From contig FNQX01000010.1 in assembly GCA_900107575.1 (NCBI GenBank), positions 1 to 64,000 of the forward strand: a stretch of DNA of 64,000 nucleotides, given 5' to 3'. Position numbers and translations under genes: made by a program. This DNA is from Lachnospiraceae bacterium NK3A20. Lineage in GTDB: Bacteria > Bacillota > Clostridia > Lachnospirales > Lachnospiraceae. The notes under the pieces are model-generated. The model did not search any database, had not been told where the DNA came from, and saw only the letters and a program-made list of their open reading frames with translations. Shown here one piece after another: positions 20,163 to 28,548 of the stretch; positions within the stretch are counted from its first letter, which is position 1; every line of letters starts with the position of its first letter.

Positions 20163-21362
20163 ATGGCAAAACAGCATTTCGACAGAACAAAGCCGCATGT
20201 TAACATCGGCACAATCGGTCACGTTGACCACGGCAAAACCACTCTGACAGCTGCTATCACAGCAGTTCTGTCTGCAAGACTGGGTGTTGATCCGGCCGTT
20301 CCTTTCGATCAGATCGACAAGGCTCCGGAAGAGAAGGCTCGTGGTATAACCATTAACTCTGCTCACATTGAGTACGAGACAGAGAAGAGACACTACGCAC
20401 ACGTTGACTGCCCCGGCCACGCTGACTATGTAAAGAACATGATCACTGGTGCAGCACAGATGGATGGCGCTATCCTCGTTGTAGCAGCTACCGATGGTGT
20501 TATGGCACAGACTCGTGAGCACGTTCTGCTGGCGAAGCAGGTAGGCGTTCCGAAGATCGTCGTATTCCTGAACAAGTGCGATATGATGGATGATCCTGAG
20601 CTGATCGAGCTCACAGAGATGGACATCAGAGATCTCCTCAACGAGTACGGCTATCCGGGAGATGACACTCCGATCATCAAGGGCTCCGCTCTGCAGGCTC
20701 TGCAGAATCCGGGAGAGGTTAACCAGTGGACAGATGCGATCATGGAGCTGATGGATACGATTGACACCTACATCCCTGATCCGGTTCGTGATAACGACAA
20801 GCCTTTCCTGATGCCTATCGAGGATGTATTCACGATCTCCGGTCGTGGTACTGTTGCAACTGGTCGTGTAGAGCGTGGTATGCTCAAGCTTAACGATCCC
20901 GTTGAAATCGTTGGTATCAAGGAAGAAACACAGACATCTGTTGCTACCGGCATTGAGATGTTCCGTAAGACTCTGGATTTCGCAGAGGCTGGCGACAACG
21001 TAGGTGTTCTGCTCCGTGGTATTGATCGTACTGACATCGAGCGTGGCCAGGTTGTAGCTAAGCCCGGCACCGTTACCTGCCACAAGAAGTTCACGGCTCA
21101 GGTTTACGTTCTGACTAAGGACGAGGGCGGCCGTCATACTCCTTTCTTCAACAACTATCGTCCTCAGTTCTATTTCAGAACAACAGACGTTACCGGTGTG
21201 ATCTCTCTTCCGGAAGGAACTGAGATGTGCATGCCTGGTGACCACGTTGAGATGACCATCGAGCTGATCCACCCCGTAGCAATGGAGGAAGGTCTGACCT
21301 TTGCTATTCGTGAGGGCGGCAGAACCGTTGGTTCCGGACGTGTTGTTTCCATCGTCGAGTAA
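20163..21362 (+). CDS. tuf: Translation elongation factor Tu
   Basis: EF-Tu delivers aminoacyl-tRNA to the ribosome. GTPase motifs are [26 protein letters not shown] and NKCDMMDD; switch I carries [10 protein letters not shown]. The 399-residue length is typical. The C-terminal barrel ends [13 protein letters not shown]. Its own promoter, structured leader and terminator make it an independent high-expression unit after fusA. Confidence 0.98.
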   Translation: MAKQHFDRTKPHVNIGTIGHVDHGKTTLTAAITAVLSARLGVDPAVPFDQIDKAPEEKARGITINSAHIEYETEKRHYAHVDCPGHADYVKNMITGAAQMDGAILVVAATDGVMAQTREHVLLAKQVGVPKIVVFLNKCDMMDDPELIELTEMDIRDLLNEYGYPGDDTPIIKGSALQALQNPGEVNQWTDAIMELMDTIDTYIPDPVRDNDKPFLMPIEDVFTISGRGTVATGRVERGMLKLNDPVEIVGIKEETQTSVATGIEMFRKTLDFAEAGDNVGVLLRGIDRTDIERGQVVAKPGTVTCHKKFTAQVYVLTKDEGGRHTPFFNNYRPQFYFRTTDVTGVISLPEGTEMCMPGDHVEMTIELIHPVAMEEGLTFAIREGGRTVGSGRVVSIVE

Positions 21363-21411
21363 TCTGATCTATTCAGAACTTCATTGATGGAAGATCGTTT
21401 CCAGTATAGTG

Positions 21412-21447
21412 ACTCCCGGATTTCGAAAGAGATCCGGGAGTTTTCTT
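21412..21447 (+). terminator. Rho-independent terminator after tuf
   Basis: ACTCCCGGAT (21412-21421) pairs with ATCCGGGAGT (21432-21441), then TTTCTTT. Between it and the next gene lie an AT-rich stretch and the dispersed repeat; nothing else is seen in the 360-base gap. Confidence 0.9.
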
Positions 21448-21526
21448 TATGCAAATTTTCGTAATTATTTCGTAATAATTTATCTACGGTGTTTCCTTTT
21501 TGATGAAGATATCCTATAATTTTTAT

Positions 21527-21693
21527 ACTATTCAACGCGACACAATTTATGAGCAGACAGACGTGCTCGCACGGCTGAATGCGATGCAAATTGCGTTCGC
21601 GCCCATACCCCTCTCGGGGTACAGCGCGCAGCGCGTCGGAAGGGCCACGGCGAGAAAATCGCAGATTTTTGAGCTCTGGGCCCTGAATAGTTC
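21527..21693 (+). repeat. Dispersed structured repeat, copy A
   Basis: Ends ACTATTCA (21527-21534) and TGAATAGT (21684-21691) are inverted. Inside are a CAGACG/CGGCTG hairpin, an outer CAATTT/AAATTG stem, a CCATACCCC-GGGGTACAG hairpin, the CGCGCAGCGCG motif and AAATCgcaGATTT. It shares this order with copies at 37666 and 39746. It sits 30 bases upstream of the SARP-type gene, same orientation as the other copies relative to the downstream gene. Confidence 0.8.
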
Positions 21694-21722
21694 CAGGTTT
21701 TGTACGTAAGATAGGATATGGA

Positions 21723-23012
21723 ATGGCAATGAGTGATAGTGAGATCGGAACACTGCATGTTACCCTCCTCGGTGGCTTTTCACTGAACTACGCCGGCGAT
21801 GAGGTTGTACTCGGCAGGAATACGGGCGCGAAGTTCACGCAGCTGCTCCAACTCGTGTGGCTGCATGGGGAAAAGGGCATTTCCAAGCCTGAGATTGTCA
21901 GGGATCTCTATGATGCGGATGAGCTCTCAAATCCGAACAACAGCTTCAATAATCTGATCTTCCAGATGAGGAAACAGATGGTCGCGGCAGGTCTTCCCAA
22001 GGAAGACTATGTGGTAAAACGCGGCAAGATCTACATCCCCGATCCACGCGTTCCTCTGGAGATTGATACAGAGAAGTTCAAAGAGTTGTGTAGCAGGGCG
22101 GAGAAGGAGAGCGATCCGGCCACGAAGAATGAGCTGTACACGAAAGCCCTGGAGCTCTATCGCGGCGAACTCCTCCCGGAATCTTACACGAAGACCTGGG
22201 TGATCACGGAGAGTGTGATCCTGCGTGATCTGTTCGACGAGGCAGTTCACTGCGTCGGTGACTACGCCAGAGACCAGAAGGACTATGACACCATGTACCG
22301 CACCTATGAGAAGGCGGCACGTATCTATCCGGACAGCGACTGGCAGGCGTATCAGATTGACGCGCTGATCTGCAAGGAAGAGTACAGACAGGCTTACCAG
22401 CTCTATGATCGCACAGTGCATTTCTATTCCGAAGAAATGGGACTGCCACCGTCGGCCAAGATGCTGGAGAACTACAGGAAGATGAGTCAGAAACTCACTT
22501 CCCCTGCCAGCAGGCTCAACGAGATCCAGTCATCTTTGCAGGAGGATCCGGTCAGCGGTGCGTACTACTGCGCGTATCCGAGTTTCATCGACACGTACCA
22601 TGTGCTGGAGAGGAACATGGAGAGAACAGGGTATTCTGTTTTCCTGCTCCTGTGTACACTGGTCGACTATGAGGGCAAGCCTTTTGCCAACAAGGAGAAG
22701 CTCCGGGAGAGAAGCGAAGCGCTGCGCGCTGCCATCGGTATCAGTCTGCGCCGCGGCGACATCTATACGAAATACAGCGCCTCGCAGTATCTGGTCCTGC
22801 TCGTAGGCAGCAGCAAGGAAGGCTGCGATGTGGTCGCACGCAGGATCAGTCACAAGCTCAAAGAACAGGTGGGCACCAGGGCGGACGTGAATTACAGCAA
22901 TGTCTCACTGGCTGACCTCTCACATATGAAGCAAGGGCAGGCAGTAACTTTGCGGGAGGAAAACAGAGAGAAACAGAGAGAAACAGAGGCCTGTGATGGC
23001 AAGAGTCAATGA
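21723..23012 (+). CDS. SARP/BTAD-type transcriptional regulator with cyclase-like C-terminus
   Basis: A 429-residue protein. Residues about 8-105 are an OmpR-like winged helix (VTLLGGFSLNYAGDEV, KFTQLLQLVWLHGEKGISK). About 110-255 are the all-helical bacterial transcriptional activator domain (YRGELLPESYTKTWVI, ARIYPDSDWQAYQIDALI). The last third (GYSVFLLLCTLVDYEG, RRGDIYTKYSASQYLVLLVG) resembles a degenerate GGDEF/nucleotide-cyclase fold without a GGDEF motif, so probably a sensor, not an enzyme. ATG at 21723 follows AGGA; ATG at 21729 is an alternative. It overlaps the next gene. The regulon is unknown; the assignment comes from domain pattern. Confidence 0.8.
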   Translation: MAMSDSEIGTLHVTLLGGFSLNYAGDEVVLGRNTGAKFTQLLQLVWLHGEKGISKPEIVRDLYDADELSNPNNSFNNLIFQMRKQMVAAGLPKEDYVVKRGKIYIPDPRVPLEIDTEKFKELCSRAEKESDPATKNELYTKALELYRGELLPESYTKTWVITESVILRDLFDEAVHCVGDYARDQKDYDTMYRTYEKAARIYPDSDWQAYQIDALICKEEYRQAYQLYDRTVHFYSEEMGLPPSAKMLENYRKMSQKLTSPASRLNEIQSSLQEDPVSGAYYCAYPSFIDTYHVLERNMERTGYSVFLLLCTLVDYEGKPFANKEKLRERSEALRAAIGISLRRGDIYTKYSASQYLVLLVGSSKEGCDVVARRISHKLKEQVGTRADVNYSNVSLADLSHMKQGQAVTLREENREKQRETEACDGKSQ

Positions 23013-23499
23013 GAAATTATATGCTCCGAATCTGATTGTTGTGGGTGTAGACAAGATTCACAACAGGGATTATGAGGGGCGGATATGGACACAGTACGAT
23101 GCTGCGCCTGCTGTTTTCTCGAACACGATGGACCTCCTGAGAAAAGCAGATCGCTTCTTCGACAGGATTCAGTTCCCGCAGAGAGCAACGCAGCCACGCA
23201 GTTTCGGAAATGAAATGGAAGTCGGAGAGCACAAGAGCCCTCCGGAGAACAGAAAAGAGAGAAAGATTACAATGAAAGAGATTGATCATAACAGAGGAGA
23301 GAAAGGCACCTTCATCGTTCAGGTGAAATATCGTCAGAACTCGACCTGGCAGGGACAGGTGATCTGGGCGGAGGAGAACAAGAAGGTCTATTTCCGCAGC
23401 GCACTGGAGCTGATGCGCCTCATTGATAACGCGCTTGGCACTGGAGAAGCCGACGGGAGTGAGCCGATGGAAGATACTTCCAGCGAAGCCGAAGGCTGA
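22996..23499 (+). CDS. Uncharacterised small protein coupled to the SARP-type regulator
   Basis: Not recognised as a named family. The start is ATG at 22996 (or GTG at 22993), overlapping the end of the regulator gene by 17 bases in another frame, so the two are probably translationally coupled. The 167-residue product has a basic middle (PPENRKERKITMKE) and a compact C-terminal segment GTFIVQVKYRQNSTWQGQVI followed by a Trp/Tyr-rich strand and helix (LELMRLIDNAL). There is no signal peptide or membrane segment. The C-terminal part could be a small beta-rich binding domain. Function unknown. Confidence 0.65.
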   Translation: MARVNEKLYAPNLIVVGVDKIHNRDYEGRIWTQYDAAPAVFSNTMDLLRKADRFFDRIQFPQRATQPRSFGNEMEVGEHKSPPENRKERKITMKEIDHNRGEKGTFIVQVKYRQNSTWQGQVIWAEENKKVYFRSALELMRLIDNALGTGEADGSEPMEDTSSEAEG

Positions 23500-23523
23500 A
23501 TTAATAAAAGCACAGAGGATAAA

Positions 23524-24174
23524 ATGGAGATAATTTTAGCATCTGGGTCACCAAGGCGCGTTGAGAACATGGAGATTGTCTTGGCGTCGGGGTCGCCCAG
23601 GCGCAGGGAGCTCATGGAGCAGGCTGGAATTGCGTGCAGAATTATTCCGGCGACGGGTGACGAAGAGAGTAACGCGGCGGAGCCGGCGCAGTACGTGCAG
23701 GAGCTGGCTCGTCACAAGGCAGAGGAAGTGGCGGACAGACTTCGGCAGGAAGAGCCGGAGAAGAAAGCTGCCATCATCGGTGCGGACACAATTGTCGTGG
23801 TCACGCATGAGAACGGAACGAAGGAAATTCTGGGGAAGCCGAAAACTCCGGGCGACGCCAGGAGAATGATACGACTCATTGCCGGCAGAACGCATACGGT
23901 CATGACCGGCTGTGCCGTGATCCACCTTGACGGGGATTGTCTCACCTTCGTCGAAGAGACCAGGGTGCACGTCTTCCCTATGAGCGATGAAGAAATTGAG
24001 GACTACATCGCAACGCCGGAGCCTTACGACAAGGCCGGCGGCTATGGCATCCAGGGAAGCTTCGGAATCTATATTGAAGGCATCAGCGGTGACTACAACA
24101 ACGTTGTAGGGCTGCCAATCGCACGACTCTATCACGTGCTGCGGGACGCGGGGTGCCTTACTGGAGACGGATGA
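23524..24174 (+). CDS. maf: Maf-family nucleotide pyrophosphatase with duplicated N-terminal motif
   Basis: Maf proteins hydrolyse non-canonical or excess nucleoside triphosphates. The signature SGSPRR is present twice: residues 7-12 and 22-27, in MEIILASGSPRR and MEIVLASGSPRR, 45 bases apart. GADTIVVV with the catalytic Asp, GRTHTVMTG and YDKAGGYGIQG follow. Start at 23524 has a GAGGAT site; the second ATG (23569) has a weaker one but would yield a canonical protein of 201 residues. The two DNA copies differ almost only at synonymous positions. Only the second copy can occupy the active site in the usual fold. Confidence 0.88.
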   Translation: MEIILASGSPRRVENMEIVLASGSPRRRELMEQAGIACRIIPATGDEESNAAEPAQYVQELARHKAEEVADRLRQEEPEKKAAIIGADTIVVVTHENGTKEILGKPKTPGDARRMIRLIAGRTHTVMTGCAVIHLDGDCLTFVEETRVHVFPMSDEEIEDYIATPEPYDKAGGYGIQGSFGIYIEGISGDYNNVVGLPIARLYHVLRDAGCLTGDG

Positions 24175-24258
24175 CTGGTTTATATTGAAAATATGGAGTT
24201 CGATGCCGGGGAGACAGGGAAATAATTCTGAGTTCCATGGCAGACAGGACAGAAAATA

Positions 24259-24306
24259 ACGAGCAGCCTGATGGTGTGATCAAGAGATCGTCATCAGGCT
24301 GCTCGT
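24259..24306 (-). terminator. Terminator for the minus-strand methyltransferase gene
   Basis: A perfect 15-bp inverted repeat (24259-24273 with 24292-24306) encloses an inner GATC/GATC stem. On the minus strand it is followed by TTATTTTC, so it acts for the gene ending at 24382. The plus side lacks a T-run, but it could also block read-through from maf. Confidence 0.7.
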
Positions 24307-24381
24307 GTGTTGTGAGATATGGAATTGCGTTGGAGGGGGGCAGGCTTTGTCTGTCTGTAGAGTACGAGAATTTCTCGCGTA

Positions 24382-25251
24382 TCAGCACGGCGTCCAGCGA
24401 CCGGCGGCGCCTTCCGGGAGGACGAGTCCTGTGCTCTTCACGCGGAGGCCGACTTCATCGGCATCGACGTTTCCCTTGCAGAGCGGATCCAGTGCTTCGT
24501 GCAGGAGGTAGGAGAGTACAGCAGGCTGCAGGCCGGTCGTGTAGGAATTGAGGAGCACGAAGAGCGGCTTCTCGACCAGAATCCCACGGATCAGGTTCAG
24601 GAAATCGAAGATGTTGTCCTCTATCTTCCAGATCTCTCCCTTAGGCCCTCTTCCATAGGAAGGAGGATCCAGGATGATCGCATCGTAACGGTTGCCGCGG
24701 CGAATCTCACGTTCCACGAAGCGAGTGCAGTCATCGACGAGCCAGCGGATCGGTGCCTCGGCAAGGCCGGAGAGCTCCGCATTCTCTTTCGCCCAGGTCA
24801 CCATTCCCTTGGAAGCGTCGACGTGGGTGACGGCAGCTCCTGCCGCAGCAGCTGCCAGAGTCGCGCCGCCCGTATAGGCGAAGAGATTCAGCACTTTTAC
24901 CTTGCGGCCGGCCTGTACCGCGGCTTCAATGATCGGCATGAACCAGTCCCAGTTGACGGCCTGTTCGGGGAAAAGGCCGGTGTGCTTGAAACTGAACGGC
25001 TTCAACATGAACCTGCGGTCCTTGTATGTGATCATCCACTCCTCCGGGAGCTGATGGAATTCCCAGTTGCCGCCGCCCTTGCTGCTGCGGTAGTAATGCC
25101 CGTTCACATTCTTCCAGTCTTTGGATTTCTCGGTAGTCCAGATCACCTGCGGATCCGGACGGATCAGTCTGTACTCGCCCCAACGCTCTAATTTCTCGCC
25201 GGAGGAAGTGTCCAGCACCTCATAATCTTTCCAGTTATCTGCTGTCCACAT
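24382..25251 (-). CDS. Class I SAM-dependent methyltransferase (RlmI/YwbD-like)
   Basis: The start is taken as 25251 (MWTADNWKDYEVLDTS) because GGAGG lies six bases upstream; an ATG at 25263 overlaps that site. The 289-residue protein has SAM motif I VLNLFAYTGGATLAAA, an acidic motif II (HVDASKGMVTWAKEN) and the catalytic-type motif DAIILDPPSYGRGPKGE, as in the rRNA m5C methyltransferase-like family (PF10672 type). The N-terminal PUA domain of RlmI is missing; instead there is FKHTGLFPEQAVNWDW, typical of the shorter Firmicute form. Substrate probably rRNA, unproven. It is the only gene in this stretch on the minus strand. Confidence 0.85.
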   Translation of the reverse strand: MWTADNWKDYEVLDTSSGEKLERWGEYRLIRPDPQVIWTTEKSKDWKNVNGHYYRSSKGGGNWEFHQLPEEWMITYKDRRFMLKPFSFKHTGLFPEQAVNWDWFMPIIEAAVQAGRKVKVLNLFAYTGGATLAAAAAGAAVTHVDASKGMVTWAKENAELSGLAEAPIRWLVDDCTRFVEREIRRGNRYDAIILDPPSYGRGPKGEIWKIEDNIFDFLNLIRGILVEKPLFVLLNSYTTGLQPAVLSYLLHEALDPLCKGNVDADEVGLRVKSTGLVLPEGAAGRWTPC

Positions 25252-25325
25252 AGCTGCCTCCATTTCAATACCCTAATCCACCCTCGGAAACGTATACCTC
25301 GGGCTGATGAATATCTTAACATATG

Positions 25326-25390
25326 TAAACTATTCAGCACAGCGGAAAATGCAGGGCAGACAGGAGTGTTCACACGGCTGGCTGCGATTC
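25326..25390 (+). repeat. Dispersed repeat, copy D (left end only)
   Basis: TAAACTATTCAGCACAGCG followed by CAGACAG...TTCACACGGCTG matches the first about 65 bases of the full copies at 37666 and 39746. The right half, including the CCCC/GGGG and AAAATC hairpins, is missing; symporter-derived sequence follows instead. It looks truncated. Confidence 0.65.
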
Positions 25391-25404
25391 TTTGGCACGA
25401 TACA

Positions 25405-25777
25405 GGCGGGCGGCATCGACGCGGTCGTATCGAACGCAGACGCGCTGCCAGTAGACATGCTGGAAGGCTCCGCATCCGAGACGATCATTATCGAGATTTC
25501 ACGCCTTTTATCTACTTACGGTATCCTTCCGGCACTGGCGGCGGGCATTGTACTCTCCGGCATCATGGCCTCCACGATGTCAACAGCGGACTCACAGCTT
25601 CTCGCTGCGTCGTCCTCGATATCGAATGACATTCTCGTGAAATTCCTTCGCCTTAAGGTGAGCATGAAGACAAGCCTTCTGATCGCACTCGCGGTCAACG
25701 TGATCGTATCACTGACAACAAAAGCGCCCGAGAAGAAGCTGACAGATACCTTCGATAAGGTATCAGCTATTCACTGA
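25405..25777 (+). pseudogene. Remnant of a sodium/solute symporter (PutP-like)
   Basis: The open frame around 25405-25777 encodes EGSASETIIIEISRLL and ALAAGIVLSGIMASTMSTAD, a characteristic SSS-family segment with SQLLAASSSISNDI, then jumps to VNVIVSLTTKAPEKKLTDTF, which belongs near the end of PutP. Intact proteins are about 500 residues; the N-terminal two-thirds and an internal block are missing. The frame reads upstream only through the truncated repeat copy D, and there is no ribosome binding site. A nonfunctional leftover. Confidence 0.75.
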
Positions 25778-25791
25778 CCACAGGGCATTGC

Positions 25792-25817
25792 TTCGTCACC
25801 CCGGCAGGGGTGACGAA
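25792..25817 (+). terminator. Hairpin after the symporter remnant
   Basis: TTCGTCACCCC (25792-25802) pairs perfectly with GGGGTGACGAA (25807-25817), tail AAAATAAA. It lacks a T-run on the plus strand; on the minus strand the arm is followed by AAGCAATG. Its likely job is termination or transcript end stability before the S10 promoter. Confidence 0.5.
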
Positions 25818-25866
25818 AATAAACCGGAATATTTGTAAAAAACAGAGAAAAAATTATTTTTCCCTA

Positions 25867-25895
25867 TTGCATTGGGAATGTATTTCGTGTAATAT
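25867..25895 (+). promoter_or_regulatory. Promoter of the S10 supercluster
   Basis: TTGCAT (25867-25872) and TAATAT (25890-25895), 17-base spacing, in an AT-rich block about 330 bases ahead of rpsJ. Confidence 0.6.
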
Positions 25896-25902
25896 AAACA
25901 TC

Positions 25903-26217
25903 GCTGTGACATGATAGCAATGAAGCGAGAGGTTACTGAACCGCTGAAAACGCAGAGAAATCAGCGTTAAGGCATTCAGACAACTCCGTGGAGCGAATGT
26001 CTGGGGTGACCCCGTGTGACCTGCGGGATCCGACCCAACAATCTGACGACAAGTCACTGTACCGAAATACAGTCTGCCCAGTGCAGAAACGACGTGTGTT
26101 ATAAGTCCTGAAGCGGCCGGCGCCGCCTTATATTTTTAAGAGTTCAGGACACGCACGGGAGTGTGTACAGTCACCGCTTGTCGTACTTAGAAAAGTGCGA
26201 ATAAGGAGGCGACTTTT
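25903..26217 (+). promoter_or_regulatory. Long structured leader of the S10 operon
   Basis: This gene-free stretch of over 300 bases is full of paired segments: CAGACA-CTCC/GGAG-TGTCTG (25977-26003); GTCCTGAA/TTCAGGAC (26105-26112 with 26143-26150) around GCGGC/GCCGC; ACGCAC/GTGTGT near 26151-26166; and a last hairpin AAAAGT-CG/CG-ACTTTT (26191-26217) whose 10-base loop is AATAAGGAGG, holding the rpsJ ribosome binding site. Its position is that of ribosomal-protein-controlled leaders (L4 in Proteobacteria); the ligand here is unknown. Confidence 0.65.
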
Positions 26218-26220
26218 TTT

Positions 26221-26538
26221 ATGGCAAATCAGGTAATGAGAATCACATTAAAGGCGTATGATCACGAGCTGATCGATGCTTCTGCCAGAAAGATCATCGA
26301 CACAGTCAAGAAGTCCGGCTCTCAGGTTAGCGGTCCCGTTCCGCTTCCTACGAAGAAGGAGGTTGTTACCATCCTTCGTGCCGTACATAAGTACAAAGAC
26401 TCCCGTGAGCAGTTCGAGCAGAGAACTCACAAGAGGCTGATCGACGTCATCACTCCGACTCAGAAGACAGTAGATGCGCTTCAGAGACTGGAGATGCCTG
26501 CAGGCGTTTACATCAACGTCAAGATGCAGACGAAGTAA
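26221..26538 (+). CDS. rpsJ: 30S ribosomal protein S10
   Basis: S10 is part of the 30S head and, with NusB, of antitermination complexes. The 105 residues show [29 protein letters not shown] and THKRLIDVI, all canonical. The ATG is separated from AAGGAGG (26203-26209) by 11 bases, most of them a T-run, and the site lies in a hairpin loop. First gene of the supercluster. Confidence 0.98.
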   Translation: MANQVMRITLKAYDHELIDASARKIIDTVKKSGSQVSGPVPLPTKKEVVTILRAVHKYKDSREQFEQRTHKRLIDVITPTQKTVDALQRLEMPAGVYINVKMQTK

Positions 26539-26797
26539 TTCTTCTAATAAAATAGAAGAAAAGCGTAGCAGATCCGGGAAACCGGTTTGCATACAAAACC
26601 TCTACTAGAATGACATCCTTCCGGAGCAGCTCACCTGTGAAGAGCGCACCGGACGATGGCGCGGAGCACAAGGGCAGCGGTAAGGTCAACCGGCAGTCAG
26701 ACAGCAGACTGGAGCTCTTGGACAGGGAAATCACACTTCCTGCGACGCAGATGTCCGCTGTAGGGAAACGCCACAATATGGCAGAAAGAGGCAAAGA
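26539..26797 (+). other. Unusually long spacer between rpsJ and rplC
   Basis: The 259-base gap is far longer than the usual few bases. It begins with a perfect 8-bp hairpin TTCTTCTA/TAGAAGAA (26539-26546 with 26553-26560) right after the rpsJ stop, and has a second, TCCGG...CCGGA (26620-26653) with inner GCTC/GAGC. A TAGAAT at 26606-26611 has no suitable -35. A 63-codon open frame here has no ribosome binding site and unlikely composition. Confidence 0.5.
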
Positions 26798-27478
26798 ATG
26801 AAGAAAGCAATACTTGCAACGAAGGTCGGTATGACACAGATCTTCAAGGAAGACGGAACTCTGGTTCCCGTTACTGTCCTGGAAGCAGGCCCTAACGTAG
26901 TCACCCAGGTAAAGACAACAGAGAACGACGGCTATGAGGCAGTTCAGGTCGGCTTCGTTGACGCTGTTGAGAGAGCCAAGTCCAAGGACAAGAGCGGCAG
27001 AGTGGAAATTGCTCACCGCCATGGCGTGAACAAGGCACAGAAGGGTCACTTCGAGAAGGCTGGCGTTTCTTCCAAGAAGTTCGTTAAGGAATTTAGACTC
27101 GATGATATCTCCGGTCTGGAGCTCGGCTCTGAGATCAAGGCGGATACCTTCGCTGAGGGTGACAGAATTGATGTTACCGCGATCAGCAAAGGTAAGGGCT
27201 TCCTCTCTGCAATTCAGAAGGGCCAGCACCGTGGACCTATGGGACATGGTTCCAAGTTCCACCGTCATCAGGGATCTAATGGTACATCTTCCACGCCCAG
27301 CCGTGTATTCAAGGGAAAAGGAATGCCCGGTCATGCTGGAAGCGTTCAGGTAACAGTGAGAAACCTTGAGGTTGTCAGGGTCGATGCAGAGAAGAACCTC
27401 ATCCTGGTCAAGGGTGCAGTTCCGGGACCGAAGAAGGGCCTTGTAACGATCAAAGACACTACCAAGGTGGACGCGTAA
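26798..27478 (+). CDS. rplC: 50S ribosomal protein L3
   Basis: L3 reaches into the peptidyl transferase centre. The 226-residue protein starts [16 protein letters not shown] and carries the central loop [20 protein letters not shown] with the conserved HRHQGSNG and [11 protein letters not shown]. The binding site is AAAGAGG. rplD follows after 33 bases with AAAGGAGG. Confidence 0.98.
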   Translation: MKKAILATKVGMTQIFKEDGTLVPVTVLEAGPNVVTQVKTTENDGYEAVQVGFVDAVERAKSKDKSGRVEIAHRHGVNKAQKGHFEKAGVSSKKFVKEFRLDDISGLELGSEIKADTFAEGDRIDVTAISKGKGFLSAIQKGQHRGPMGHGSKFHRHQGSNGTSSTPSRVFKGKGMPGHAGSVQVTVRNLEVVRVDAEKNLILVKGAVPGPKKGLVTIKDTTKVDA

Positions 27479-27511
27479 CCGCTGCCTGAATGAAAGGAGG
27501 ACCATTTAAAC

Positions 27512-28132
27512 ATGGCAAACGTATCTGTTTACAATATGGAAGGCAAAGAAGTCGGAAAGCTTGACCTCTCCGACAAGATCTTTGGCATAGAGCCGAATGA
27601 GAACCTGATCCATCAGGCAGTCGTTCTCCAGCTCGCGAACAATCGCCAGGGAACACAGAAGGCAAAGACACGTTCCGAAGTTTCCGGCAGCACAGCGAAG
27701 CCCTGGAGACAGAAGGGAACCGGCCACGCGAGACAGGGTTCCACGAGATCTCCTCAGTGGAGACACGGCGGTGTTGTATTCGCTCCCGTACCGCGTGACT
27801 ACAGCTTCAAGCTCAATAAGAAAGAGAAGCAGGCAGCCTTAAAGGGTGCGCTGTCCGATCGCGTTGCGCAGGGCAAGCTCGTAGTGCTCGATGAGCTGAA
27901 ATTCGACGCTCCCAAGACGAAGGAATTCGTGAAGGTTCTGGACAACCTGAAGGTAGCCGGCAAGGCTCTCGTTGTTCTCGCCGATGACGCAAACGTTGTA
28001 AAGAGTGCCAATAACGTAATGTCTGCAAAGACAAGCTTCGTTAACACCATCAACGTATACGACATTATGAACGCACAGACGGTGATCCTGACAAAGGATG
28101 CTGTCGCTAAGATCGAGGAGGTGTACGCATAA
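27512..28132 (+). CDS. rplD: 50S ribosomal protein L4
   Basis: L4 lines the exit tunnel with its extended loop and, in some bacteria, represses the S10 operon. The 206 residues contain the loop [19 protein letters not shown] and [19 protein letters not shown]; macrolide-contact positions appear wild type. The stop codon overlaps the rplW start by one base (TAATG), so translation is coupled. Confidence 0.98.
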   Translation: MANVSVYNMEGKEVGKLDLSDKIFGIEPNENLIHQAVVLQLANNRQGTQKAKTRSEVSGSTAKPWRQKGTGHARQGSTRSPQWRHGGVVFAPVPRDYSFKLNKKEKQAALKGALSDRVAQGKLVVLDELKFDAPKTKEFVKVLDNLKVAGKALVVLADDANVVKSANNVMSAKTSFVNTINVYDIMNAQTVILTKDAVAKIEEVYA

Positions 28133-28431
28133 TGGCAGCACTGGGATATTACGACGTTATCTTAAAGCCCGTTCTCACTGAGAAGAGCATGAACGCCACA
28201 GCTGAGAAGAAGTACACATTCTATGTACATCCGGAAGCTAACAAGATTCAGATCAAGGAAGCTGTTGAGAAGCTCTTCGACGGCGCGAAGGTGAAGAAGG
28301 TCAACACCATCACCTGCAGACCCAAGAAGAAGAGAAGAGGAATGACAGTCGGCCAGACCGCCAAGGCGAAGAAGGCCATCGTTTTCCTGACAGAAGACAG
28401 CAAGGATATCGAGTTCTATACCGGGCTCTAA
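28132..28431 (+). CDS. rplW: 50S ribosomal protein L23
   Basis: L23 sits at the tunnel exit and docks trigger factor and SRP. The 99-residue protein shows [33 protein letters not shown] and the C-terminal [12 protein letters not shown]. Start overlaps the rplD stop. A 117-base gap to rplB has no strong signals. Confidence 0.98.
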   Translation: MAALGYYDVILKPVLTEKSMNATAEKKYTFYVHPEANKIQIKEAVEKLFDGAKVKKVNTITCRPKKKRRGMTVGQTAKAKKAIVFLTEDSKDIEFYTGL

Positions 28432-28548
28432 TCCACAGTATCAACCATAAAACCCGGCGCAGCAAAGACGCGATGGTCTGAAAACATCAGGCCGATAAGT
28501 CAGCCATTGTGCCGGTGCGGTGCAAATATTTAACAAGGAGTATGAATC

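Noticed and set aside
21527-21693. tRNA or insertion sequence in the dispersed repeat
   Set aside because: No TTCGA T-loop, no acceptor stem pattern and no transposase frame; the hairpins do not form a cloverleaf.
24237-25191. Plus-strand open frames opposite the methyltransferase
   Set aside because: They are antisense to clear SAM motifs and lack ribosome binding sites or familiar domains.
26610-26801. 63-codon open frame between rpsJ and rplC
   Set aside because: No ribosome binding site, odd composition, and it runs into the rplC start; more likely leader sequence.
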